Source: Microcaldota archaeon
GTDB lineage: Archaea; Micrarchaeota; Micrarchaeia; Micrarchaeales; Micrarchaeaceae
Direction of reading: 5' to 3'
Assembly: GCA_021828345.1 (NCBI GenBank)
Contig: JAJZJI010000013.1
Span: 1 to 22,721, forward strand
DNA: 22,721 nt
Positions 1-7,905 of this stretch are shown in pieces. The position numbers and the translations under genes were made by a program. The number at the start of each line of letters is the position of its first letter. Position 1 is the stretch's first letter. Below the pieces are notes generated by a model. That model saw only the letters and a program-made list of their open reading frames with translations, made no database searches and was not told the origin of the DNA.

Positions 1-801
1 TATTGGCTTGTTAAATGATATCTGATATGCACCATTTGCATCTAAGAGTGCTAGACTATCGACACTGCTCTGCTGATCATATACTGGGAATCCTGTTACC
101 CACAATGCCTCGCTTTCACCATTGCCCCCATAGTTATTTAATAAACTTGGAAGATTTGAGGATGTGACTCTCAATATGTTATCACCAGAATTTGCAAACG
201 TTGTAAATGATACGCCTCCTCCATTTGTACTTGCTGAAATTGTGTTAGGAAGTGGTATATAACCAACATCTGTGTATGGTGAATCCTGTGGTGATGCCTG
301 TGTATTATAGTTACCTATTCCAGGGTTTGTATATGCATATGAGCTAGCTGAAGTCTGTAATGCCTTTGTATATTGTGGTGAGCCCAACTTTACTCCTCTG
401 TTCAATACTGAACCGATGAGTGCTGTGAACGAATATGCACCACTTATTGTAAAGCTAGAGCTCTCATTCAGCCATACCTGCTGGTTCTTTAATGTGTATC
501 CAGCTGAACTGCCTGATGCTGTAACATGGAGCATGCTGCTTGCCTGTGTTGCATTTACTGGTACAGTCTTCGTTGTTGATGTATATGCTAGGTTTCCTAT
601 AGCTGCTGCTATGTTACCTGCTGCTACACCATCACTTGGAGCTGCTGCATGACCTACAACTACCTGCACGACTGGTTGTCCTGCATTATTTATTATAGGT
701 ACACTCTGGTATATTATTGGACTTGCGAACGCAAGACCGAATCCCAACAATGCCGCGCCTGATACGACAGCGGCTATCTTCTTCGCGTTTAGACGTTTCA
801 A
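1..801 (-). CDS. S-layer protein, N-terminal part (runs off left edge)
   Basis: Main cell-surface lattice protein, exported by Sec. The minus-strand frame is open without a stop from 801 to the window edge (267 codons seen). It starts at TTG: an AGGTGA ribosome-binding site (811-806) lies just upstream, no in-frame ATG exists, and a TGA at 819-817 closes the frame. Residues 1-26 form a signal peptide (basic LKRLNAKK, then a hydrophobic run ending AFA before SP). The mature start carries VVVGHAAAPSDGVAAGNIAA, which strongly resembles the VVVG-x-A-x-x-D-x-x-AA-x-x-IA pattern of methanococcal-type S-layer proteins. The rest is rich in Ser, Thr, Asn, Gly and Tyr. Its codons and GC are higher than those of the neighbours, which is typical of a very highly expressed gene. 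The C-terminal part, including any anchor, lies outside the window. S-layer identity is fairly sure; the exact subfamily is not. Confidence 0.8.
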   Translation of the reverse strand, partial: MKRLNAKKIAAVVSGAALLGFGLAFASPIIYQSVPIINNAGQPVVQVVVGHAAAPSDGVAAGNIAAAIGNLAYTSTTKTVPVNATQASSMLHVTASGSSAGYTLKNQQVWLNESSSFTISGAYSFTALIGSVLNRGVKLGSPQYTKALQTSASSYAYTNPGIGNYNTQASPQDSPYTDVGYIPLPNTISASTNGGGVSFTTFANSGDNILRVTSSNLPSLLNNYGGNGESEALWVTGFPVYDQQSSVDSLALLDANGAYQISFNKPI

Positions 802-968
802 TTTCTCACCTAAATTTCAATACTTCTTGACATTATCTAAAATGTAAAGTATTTAAAGGCATATGTGATATATAATCATTTTTTTATAAAATATCTTTTA
901 TTATTCGTTTATTGTAGTATATGCTTTCTTTTATTGACGCATGGTTCACTCGAAAATGATTAAGATTG
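802..968 (-). promoter_or_regulatory. S-layer promoter and intergenic region
   Basis: This gap lies between two minus-strand genes. A TATA box TTTAAATA sits at 857-850 (minus), preceded by GCC in the position of a BRE. A start of transcription 25 or so bases further would give a leader of about 25 nt that contains the AGGTGAG site (811-805) used by the TTG start. The remaining part (about 870-968) is AT-rich, with no gene visible; it probably holds the terminator of the membrane protein gene upstream. TATA and SD are seen directly; the transcription start is inferred. Confidence 0.55.
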
Positions 969-3182
969 TTAAAATACATTAGTACTCTTTAGTGCTATAA
1001 TTAAAATAAGCATTATGCCAAATGCGCTTATTGCCATTGATAGATATGCAATCCACTGCTGTTTATAGTATAGGATGAGCTTAAAATCACCCATTTTATT
1101 CACATACCATGCATTAGCATACCCATTTACCATAATATGATTTGCTGCTGTTACTATACTGCCATTTTGATACATCGCCTGCCAATTACTATCATAAGTA
1201 TTTCTTAACACTAAATAAAACGGCGTTGTCGCGTTGGATATGTTTACACTTATATAGGTAGGATTTTCATTAATAAATTTTATATTTGGATTTTTAAAAT
1301 TTGTAGTAAGAGTTGGTGTGATATTATCCGATCCATTTGAAGATATATTTGTATACACAATGGTATTAGTATTAGACGAATTTGAATATAAAAAAAACGC
1401 TTGCATTGGCGCACTGGGTGTATTGTTATACAACCCTGCTGCGTATACAAAAGGCACATAATAGTTATCGGTATATACACTGCTATTCGAATATTTTATA
1501 TCATATTTAAAAGCTTTGGACTGATTTAGATTATTATAGATATAACTAAGGTTAAATGACTCGTAATTATTATGAATTGTATCCCCTTGTACTATAACAT
1601 ATTTTATACCAAGCATACCAAGCGCCTTTGCCATTTGAGTGCTATTTTTAAGAATATTATTTTGTAGATTTCTTGCGATATTAAAATATTCGTTCTGCGT
1701 TATTGGAAAAAATAATTCACCTTGGGTATTATAACCTCCGGTAAAAACGGCATGCTTTATCAAATATGCATATATATCTGTTCCAGAGTACCATGAAGAT
1801 TGGTGATCAAACGGAGATTCCGCCGGAATTGCGGCTACATTAAAATTTCCACTTTTATTATTAATATAATTTGCTATTTTATACACATGATTTGGTATTG
1901 TATTAATTGATATGTTCGTAGTGTTTGGTACATAATCGTAATAATAAATATGCAATATGACCACTGCAAATATTGCTATTACAATTGTACATCTTATTAT
2001 GCGCTCTTTTCTAAACCTGTTGAGCAAATACCATGAACCTACGCTAAATAAAACAGCGTATATCAAATAAATTATGTAGTACAAACTTGATCCTGAATAT
2101 CGAAATACAAGGAGCTCGCTAAAATAGTTTATTAAAAAATTAAAAAATATCCCGAAGGGTGGACTAAAATTCAAATAATAAAAAATAGTAGCAGCAAAAC
2201 TAGAAATTAAAGCTATTATAAGTATGGAGCTTTTCCCTTTTTCTTTAATCACATAGAAAATTGAAAACATTGCAATTATAAAAAAAAGTAGTTCATACAC
2301 ATTGTAGTATATATTCAAATTTACCAATTGTAGCCCTGAAAATATAGTTTGTTTGTCAATATTCTGTATAATCCATCTAGATACTGGATTAAAAAAATTG
2401 CCATATTCAACTTTTGTAAATAAATATGTAGTTATTATCCATGATGCATTTGTAATAATGCCTAAAAGCACTATTTCTAATGAGTACAATATGAATCTGG
2501 CCCTATTTTGGTTTAATGCTAATGTAATGATAAACAATACGATTAATATCACAGTAACATTTTGTATTGCATAAGATGGCCCGCCAAAAGCGAATAGTGC
2601 GGAAAAACTTATTGCGGATAATGCTAAATATTTCCATCTAACTTTTTTACCTTCCTCTAAATTTAAGTATAATTTATATATAAATAATAGTGTAAACGGC
2701 AAAAATACCCCAGTTGTCTCATAACTAATGCCATTAGGCTGTGATATAAACATTGAAAATAAAATTGCTGCGATAAATGATATATATATATTTAATTTGC
2801 TGTTTTTTGGCAACAATTCTTTTACGAGCATAAATATACTTATACTCCCTATGGATATTATTATACCATAAAAAATTTCTGCGCCATAAACATAACCAAA
2901 TAGTAAAACAAATAGATATTGTAAAAATGAAAAAAATACCCCTATAATTGAAGGCATCGTATTCATAAGTCCCGTATAATTATATGTGCTCCATGAAAAG
3001 AATTGTGCGTATATTAGGTGCAAGGCCACATAATTACTAAACCCGCCATCAACAAAATCGTATAGACCATTTTTAAAAAACCATATAGATTGGAACATTG
3101 ACAATGCAAATAAAATCAGCACATAAAATCGCAGTGGATAACGCTCAATTGACGATTTTAGGTATAATACTTTGTTATGCAT
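969..3182 (-). CDS. Polytopic membrane protein, GT-C glycosyltransferase-like (AftD/YfhO type)
   Basis: Probable membrane glycosyltransferase of the GT-C superfamily, using a lipid-linked sugar donor on the outer face of the membrane; the substrate is unknown. The 737 residues hold about a dozen membrane segments in the first 430 residues, then a large exterior domain, then one last membrane segment near 705-730. The first exterior loop has acidic residues in YDFVDGGFSN (about residues 41-50), where GT-C enzymes keep their catalytic Asp. The exterior domain has LGMLGIKYVIVQGD, and before the last helix the block YDSNWQAMYQNGS followed by NGYANAW. Both blocks recall the C-terminal region of AftD-like and YfhO-like proteins. 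It is divergently arranged with the next gene, and STT3 follows 1.7 kb away, so a role in building or transferring the S-layer glycan is likely. Family-level call only; no activity is proven by sequence. Confidence 0.6.
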   Translation of the reverse strand: MHNKVLYLKSSIERYPLRFYVLILFALSMFQSIWFFKNGLYDFVDGGFSNYVALHLIYAQFFSWSTYNYTGLMNTMPSIIGVFFSFLQYLFVLLFGYVYGAEIFYGIIISIGSISIFMLVKELLPKNSKLNIYISFIAAILFSMFISQPNGISYETTGVFLPFTLLFIYKLYLNLEEGKKVRWKYLALSAISFSALFAFGGPSYAIQNVTVILIVLFIITLALNQNRARFILYSLEIVLLGIITNASWIITTYLFTKVEYGNFFNPVSRWIIQNIDKQTIFSGLQLVNLNIYYNVYELLFFIIAMFSIFYVIKEKGKSSILIIALISSFAATIFYYLNFSPPFGIFFNFLINYFSELLVFRYSGSSLYYIIYLIYAVLFSVGSWYLLNRFRKERIIRCTIVIAIFAVVILHIYYYDYVPNTTNISINTIPNHVYKIANYINNKSGNFNVAAIPAESPFDHQSSWYSGTDIYAYLIKHAVFTGGYNTQGELFFPITQNEYFNIARNLQNNILKNSTQMAKALGMLGIKYVIVQGDTIHNNYESFNLSYIYNNLNQSKAFKYDIKYSNSSVYTDNYYVPFVYAAGLYNNTPSAPMQAFFLYSNSSNTNTIVYTNISSNGSDNITPTLTTNFKNPNIKFINENPTYISVNISNATTPFYLVLRNTYDSNWQAMYQNGSIVTAANHIMVNGYANAWYVNKMGDFKLILYYKQQWIAYLSMAISAFGIMLILIIALKSTNVF

Positions 3183-3211
3183 ATTACTTTTTTTGTAAAT
3201 GTTTTTATGCG

Positions 3212-3219
3212 TTATATAA
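3212..3219 (-). promoter_or_regulatory. TATA box of the GT-C-like membrane gene
   Basis: TTATATAA (self-complementary) lies 30 nt upstream of the ATG at 3182. Transcription would start about 8 nt before the start codon, giving a near-leaderless message. It is within the 137-nt divergent region between the two membrane protein genes. Confidence 0.45.
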
Positions 3220-3288
3220 TCACTTATTTAAAATAATTTTTTTAGAGCGATCAAAAATAAACAAGACAACTATCCTAATATATCTATA

Positions 3289-3298
3289 TTAATATATT
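3289..3298 (+). promoter_or_regulatory. TATA box of the 507-residue membrane protein gene
   Basis: The AT-rich element TTAATATATT ends about 22 nt before the ATG at 3320, the spacing expected for a leaderless archaeal message. No Shine-Dalgarno site precedes this ATG, which agrees with leaderless translation. The region is so AT-rich that the exact box is uncertain. Confidence 0.35.
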
Positions 3299-3319
3299 CA
3301 TTTAAATTTGATTGATTAA

Positions 3320-4843
3320 ATGAATAAAAATTTGCTGCGATTTTTTCCTGCGATTTTTGTATATATGATTATCGTATCTTTCGTAATATTATATTTTATA
3401 TTAATGAATGACTTATCATTTATATTTTTTTCACTTCCAGCAGTTATTCTTTTTATGACAATATTGCAATTAAAAAAAAGATTGTTTTATATTATAGTAA
3501 AAATTGGGATAATACTTATTATAACTGCGACCATTGTATATTTAGGGTTGACAACCCCAATATATATTTATGCAACATTAGGAATTATTGCATTTACATC
3601 ATTTTTACTTGTAGATGAATTATATTACTACAAAATTTACATATTAAGTATTATAGTATTACCACTATTATATGATATATTAAATTTTGATGTCTTAATT
3701 TTTCCCCTTATAAATATAGCCCTACTTGGTTTTTACATTGTGATCGCCAGTGCTTTATCTGTTTTTCTTTTTGATAGATTACCAGATAATTTTAGCACGC
3801 ATGCGTATAAATTTATAGAGCAGGTCAAACGCAACACCAAATATATTATAGTTATAACGGGCATCGGAATTATTCTAATCCTAATTAATATATGGCCAAT
3901 ACACCCAACAGTAAATATAAGCGCGCTTCCGTATATTAGCATAAATATTACAAATAAAAGTAATAGTAATTTGTATAATTTAAATCTCAATCAGTCAAGG
4001 TATAGTAAATTCGAAAATTTATATTCAAGCAACATACGGTTGTACTACAAAAATGGAACTGCAATAACTTCGTATATTTACAACAATAATAGCAATTTAC
4101 ATTTATTATTCTATTTAAATAATACAACAGCACAACACAGCTCAATGCGCATGTATTTTTTCCCAATTAATTTTAGTTTTAATAATAAACTTATAAATTT
4201 AAACACAAACAAAACGGCCTCTAATTTTATTTTATCAAGAAAAAATGTGATTACCTTAAATTTTAATGGCAGCGCGCATGCGTATAACAACCAGTACGAT
4301 AATATTTCATTTAGTTATATTAAACCTGAAGTTAAAATTTATAATTCCAGTATAAATAACAGTATACATTCCGATTACTTAACCCAAACATTATGTCCAG
4401 ATGGCATGAATAGTAGTTATAGTATAAAAATTAATTCAGATAATAACTTTGATTTTTTTGTTTTGAGTAATATATCGTTATTATTAAACATTGCAAACAA
4501 GCTAAATGCATCAAATTACGATATATCAGTGCTAAAAATTAGCAGATATGGTACTAAAAAAATAACTAATGTAAAAAATCTAAGTACAGTTATTTGGAGC
4601 AACAATTCGTGCATATATTATGGCCTCTTTTTCCGCAATTATTCTAAAATAAATATAGAACAGCAGGAGCGTTATTTTATTAATGTGAGCGCATTAGATA
4701 ATAAAACGATATTAAGCATTCTTGCGGGTAACGCCACAATAAGTAGGTATGGAAATATATTCTCCGGCTATGGTTATATATCAAATACAATTCACAATTT
4801 ATATTATAAAAACAATTCTGATTTTAATTATTTGCTAAAATAA
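3320..4843 (+). CDS. Membrane protein with large sequon-rich exterior domain, unrecognised
   Basis: I do not recognise a family. The first roughly 195 residues carry about seven hydrophobic segments (for example 10-32, 57-78, 80-100, 130-152 and 175-193). The last segment ends in NIWPIHPT, and everything after it (about 200-507) should lie outside the cell. The exterior part is dominated by Asn, Ser, Tyr and Ile and packed with N-x-S/T sequons (NITNKS, NNTT, NISFS, NVSAL and many others), so it is probably a heavily N-glycosylated beta-rich domain. No catalytic motif is visible. The gene lies between a GT-C-like gene (divergent) and STT3 (60 nt downstream, same strand), so a link to cell-envelope glycosylation is a reasonable guess from position alone. 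The start is an ATG with no SD, suited to a leaderless message. Confidence 0.75.
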   Translation: MNKNLLRFFPAIFVYMIIVSFVILYFILMNDLSFIFFSLPAVILFMTILQLKKRLFYIIVKIGIILIITATIVYLGLTTPIYIYATLGIIAFTSFLLVDELYYYKIYILSIIVLPLLYDILNFDVLIFPLINIALLGFYIVIASALSVFLFDRLPDNFSTHAYKFIEQVKRNTKYIIVITGIGIILILINIWPIHPTVNISALPYISINITNKSNSNLYNLNLNQSRYSKFENLYSSNIRLYYKNGTAITSYIYNNNSNLHLLFYLNNTTAQHSSMRMYFFPINFSFNNKLINLNTNKTASNFILSRKNVITLNFNGSAHAYNNQYDNISFSYIKPEVKIYNSSINNSIHSDYLTQTLCPDGMNSSYSIKINSDNNFDFFVLSNISLLLNIANKLNASNYDISVLKISRYGTKKITNVKNLSTVIWSNNSCIYYGLFFRNYSKINIEQQERYFINVSALDNKTILSILAGNATISRYGNIFSGYGYISNTIHNLYYKNNSDFNYLLK

Positions 4844-4852
4844 CAGATAGTA

Positions 4853-4868
4853 TTTTAAATATAATATA
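4853..4868 (+). promoter_or_regulatory. Promoter of the STT3 gene
   Basis: TTTTAAATATAATATA lies in the 60-nt gap before the STT3 ATG at 4904 and is suitably placed to start a transcript near 4885-4890. The sequence AGGGATG (4895-4901) just upstream of the ATG may act as a weak ribosome-binding site. Confidence 0.4.
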
Positions 4869-4903
4869 CAAACTCTCTATTACTGTTCTTTTTCAGGGAT
4901 GTT

Positions 4904-7312
4904 ATGGTAGAGGTATTAGATAATAGCAGAGATGAGGAATTTAAGCGCATAGATAAGGATAAACGCGAAATTATAGACAATGAGATATCAGACATAAAAA
5001 GCAAGCTTGAGCGTTTAAAGGATGAAAAAAGACGAGATGAGGGCAAACTCAATCGCAATAAAATTGAACAAATATTAGATAATAAATATATTATATGTGG
5101 CATAGCAATAATCATAATAATACTGAGCATTTATCTAAGAATAGATATGTTAGGCTTTCAGGGATTCTTCGAACCTGATGGATTCTTCCATTATTCTGTT
5201 ATAATGCAATCGATAGCAAATAATTTTATTGTACCAATGCACTCAATATATTCTGGATTTTACCCTAACAATAATCCAATAACCGAACCAGCAGGATTAT
5301 ATTACGTTACATTGATACCATATTTCTTCCTAAGATATTTTGGCATTAGTGCGTATACAATTGAGCGATTAGTACCTGTATTATTTGGAATTCTTGACAC
5401 TATTGCAGCATACTTTGTTATAAAATATATTAGCAAAAGTAGAGTTTTGGGATTGCTTGCTATGCTTATGGTTGCAGTTTCCAGTGGGGATACAGCGCGT
5501 ACAAGCGCGTTAGTTTATAGGGGAGATGGATTCATAACAATATTCTTACTATTTGCTATATTTTTAATATTCAAAGGGCTTGAAAATAATGTTAATAAAA
5601 AGAAGTATATTTATTTCATTGCAGCTGCCATAGTGCTGGGTGTAGGTACTGGAGTATGGAATGGGGCCCCTTTCACAATAGTTGTTTATATATTAGCAGT
5701 TCTGCTCCTTATAATTTATGGATTTATTAAAGCAAATATTAAACTTATCAAAGACACTGTTATCTTATCACTTGTGCTCTTAGTAACTATATTTATACAA
5801 CACCTTTTTATGGCAGTCAATATAATACGCGGTGGGCAAGCACTCTCCAGTATACACATATTAATATTCTATCTGCCCATTCTTATCGGTAGCATACTTA
5901 GCTATATAATATTATCAGGCATTGGACCAAAAAAACTTTTTGAAAGAATAAATGAGAATGCGACATCAAGAATAATCTTTTTGATTGCCATTGCAGTAAT
6001 AAGCGTGCTAATAATGCTATCATTATTCTTTAACTACATAGTAAGCATAGCGACAGGACAGGGACTTGTGGTTGCAGGAACACCATTGACTGTAACAATT
6101 GAAGAGTTGCAAAGGCCGTCATTCCAGTTTTTGTGGGTGAGCTTTAGCCTTGAATTATTTTTAGCACCAATAGGCGTTCTTCTCTACATAATATTTAGAA
6201 TGCATAAAATTGAGGCATTTGAAGAGATAGATACTAAAATTATGGATTATGCATTCATTATAATACTAGCTTATCTTCTTGCGACTGGCTATTTGCAAGC
6301 AAATGCGGTTAGATTTAATTCGCTTGTTGCTGTACCAATAGCAATATTCTCAGCATATGCAATTTATGTAATTGGCAGAATAGCTTATTATTATTCGATA
6401 AAAAAGCCCACCAGCTTTACAGATTCCAAAAACATTAAAATCGCACTATTCGCAGTTATTTTGCTTATTATTGCAATAGTATCCGGATATACCACATATA
6501 TGGCATACCAGCAGAGCAGTACATTATTCCAGGCAGACGGAATAAATCAATATTTCCTAAATGCAACGCTATGGATTAAGAATACAACAAATACGCCTGC
6601 AAACGCTACATTCCTCGCAGTATGGCCTGACGGAAGCGTTATCGAGGGGTTTGGGCAGCGCCAGAGTTTAATGGATAGCGTTGGAGGCCAGAATAGCGCA
6701 GAGATTTATAATTTCTCTGATTTCCTCTTTAATGATACGCCAGACACGCAGTATTTATACAAAATAGGCAAGCCTAATTATCTTTTTGTAAGAAATTTCT
6801 GGTATCAAGAGCTCGGAGGCATTGCCATAGAGGGCTCGGTAAAGAATACAACAGCATATGGAATTGATGCACTGCAGGGATACCAACCGCAGTATAATAG
6901 AACTATTAACCAGACTGTATTTCCATTTGAAAGCTATCCATATAGGGCTATTGTAGTGACTAGGGGCAATTCCAATAAATATAATATGAGCGCATACATT
7001 AGCTACCAAAATAGTAGTTTCATACCGCTTAGAAATATATTGCTTTATAGTGAGTTAAATGGAACCTCATCAACAATATCGTTAAGCCCAAATAGCATAA
7101 ATTATACACTCTTTGTGCAGTATACATTAAATGGGAATAGTATTGACGTTACCGGAGCAACGTTATTGGGACCCTCACTACCTAACAGCAATGTATTCAA
7201 ATTCTTATCGCTCTGTAATAGCAACTACTGCCCGTATGACAATAGCAATGTTTCATTGCAATTAGTATACCAAAACCCTGACAGCAAGATATTCAAGATT
7301 ATTTATAAATAA
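4904..7312 (+). CDS. aglB: Oligosaccharyltransferase, AglB/STT3 family, divergent
   Basis: Transfers a glycan from a lipid carrier to Asn in N-x-S/T of exported proteins, on the outer face of the membrane. It is 802 residues long. After a charged, coiled-coil-like N-terminus (8-58) come about 13 membrane segments (62-535) and an exterior C-terminal domain. Family landmarks are visible: FFEPDGFFHY with D92 in the first exterior loop; a second acidic loop with RGDG (D208); TIEE at 398-401, matching the TIxE motif of exterior loop 5; and ANAVRFNSLVAVP with the conserved Arg (R470). The hallmark WWDYG, which contacts the sequon, is replaced by VWPDGS at 573-578, but it is followed by the expected GFGQRQSLMDSVGGQN. 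So the fold is sure and the acceptor-binding site is altered. Its likely clients, the S-layer and LamG proteins, are encoded in the same window. Confidence 0.88.
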   Translation: MVEVLDNSRDEEFKRIDKDKREIIDNEISDIKSKLERLKDEKRRDEGKLNRNKIEQILDNKYIICGIAIIIIILSIYLRIDMLGFQGFFEPDGFFHYSVIMQSIANNFIVPMHSIYSGFYPNNNPITEPAGLYYVTLIPYFFLRYFGISAYTIERLVPVLFGILDTIAAYFVIKYISKSRVLGLLAMLMVAVSSGDTARTSALVYRGDGFITIFLLFAIFLIFKGLENNVNKKKYIYFIAAAIVLGVGTGVWNGAPFTIVVYILAVLLLIIYGFIKANIKLIKDTVILSLVLLVTIFIQHLFMAVNIIRGGQALSSIHILIFYLPILIGSILSYIILSGIGPKKLFERINENATSRIIFLIAIAVISVLIMLSLFFNYIVSIATGQGLVVAGTPLTVTIEELQRPSFQFLWVSFSLELFLAPIGVLLYIIFRMHKIEAFEEIDTKIMDYAFIIILAYLLATGYLQANAVRFNSLVAVPIAIFSAYAIYVIGRIAYYYSIKKPTSFTDSKNIKIALFAVILLIIAIVSGYTTYMAYQQSSTLFQADGINQYFLNATLWIKNTTNTPANATFLAVWPDGSVIEGFGQRQSLMDSVGGQNSAEIYNFSDFLFNDTPDTQYLYKIGKPNYLFVRNFWYQELGGIAIEGSVKNTTAYGIDALQGYQPQYNRTINQTVFPFESYPYRAIVVTRGNSNKYNMSAYISYQNSSFIPLRNILLYSELNGTSSTISLSPNSINYTLFVQYTLNGNSIDVTGATLLGPSLPNSNVFKFLSLCNSNYCPYDNSNVSLQLVYQNPDSKIFKIIYK

Positions 7313-7383
7313 TATTTTCATGGTTTTATATCTATAAACAATTTGCAAGGTTATACACATATTACACATGATTAATAGCAATA

Positions 7384-7418
7384 TATTATAAATTTGGCAG
7401 ATATTTCTTAGCGGTGGT
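7384..7418 (+). promoter_or_regulatory. aMBF1 promoter and ribosome-binding site
   Basis: A TATA-like TTATAAATT lies at 7386-7394. GCGGTGGT (7411-7418) shortly before the ATG at 7422 resembles an archaeal GGTG-type ribosome-binding site. The 109-nt gap after STT3 holds nothing else that I can support. Confidence 0.45.
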
Positions 7419-7421
7419 ATT

Positions 7422-7874
7422 ATGGAAGAATGCGAACTCTGTGGAGAGAATATAGATGGCGTCTATGTCGTAAATGTTGAGGGCGTTGAACTTAGAGTAT
7501 GTGCCAGCTGCGCAAAAGGCAAACGCGTTATTTATACTGAAAATAATACCAAAAAAATAGATAGAAGCAACAAAGCATATAAACCAGTTAGCAGGAAAAA
7601 AGAGGAGGAGCTTGAACTTGTAGAAAATTATGGTGAGCGCATACGCAAGGCAAGAGAGAATATGGGGCTTCCACTAAAGGTATTTGCGGAGATGATTAAT
7701 GAGAAGGAGAGCCTGTTAAAATTAGTTGAAAAGGAGCAGACACTACCTACAATACCGCTTACAAAAAAGCTTGAAAAAAATTTAAAGATAAAATTAGAGC
7801 AGAGCGGCGAAATGCAGATAGATAAAAGTGGACAGAAAAAGAGTGGAAGTGCAACGCTTGGTGAATTTGCCTAA
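7422..7874 (+). CDS. Multiprotein bridging factor 1 homologue (aMBF1)
   Basis: Archaeal homologue of the eukaryotic coactivator MBF1, an HTH protein tied to basal transcription or translation. The 150 residues show an N-terminal zinc ribbon with CELC (C4, C7) and CASC (C27, C30). A charged linker follows, then an XRE-type helix-turn-helix at about 70-124 (GERIRKARENMGLPLKVFAE, then EKESLLKLVEKEQTLPTI). A polar tail rich in Lys, Ser and Gly ends it. The ribbon-plus-HTH order and length match the aMBF1 family. A T-rich tract follows directly, so it may be its own transcription unit even though fen1 begins 31 nt later. Confidence 0.9.
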   Translation: MEECELCGENIDGVYVVNVEGVELRVCASCAKGKRVIYTENNTKKIDRSNKAYKPVSRKKEEELELVENYGERIRKARENMGLPLKVFAEMINEKESLLKLVEKEQTLPTIPLTKKLEKNLKIKLEQSGEMQIDKSGQKKSGSATLGEFA

Positions 7875-7891
7875 TTCTTTTTTTATTTTTT
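7875..7891 (+). terminator. T-rich terminator tract after aMBF1
   Basis: The stop codon is followed by a run of T residues broken by one A (7878-7891), without a hairpin, which is the form of an archaeal intrinsic terminator. It lies inside the 31-nt spacer before fen1, so read-through may still feed fen1. Confidence 0.45.
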
Positions 7892-7905
7892 AATGTTGAT
7901 ATGTT

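Noticed and set aside
416..652. Plus-strand open frame of 78 codons
   Set aside because: It lies antisense to the S-layer coding frame, which is open over the whole of 1-801 and has a signal peptide and family motif.
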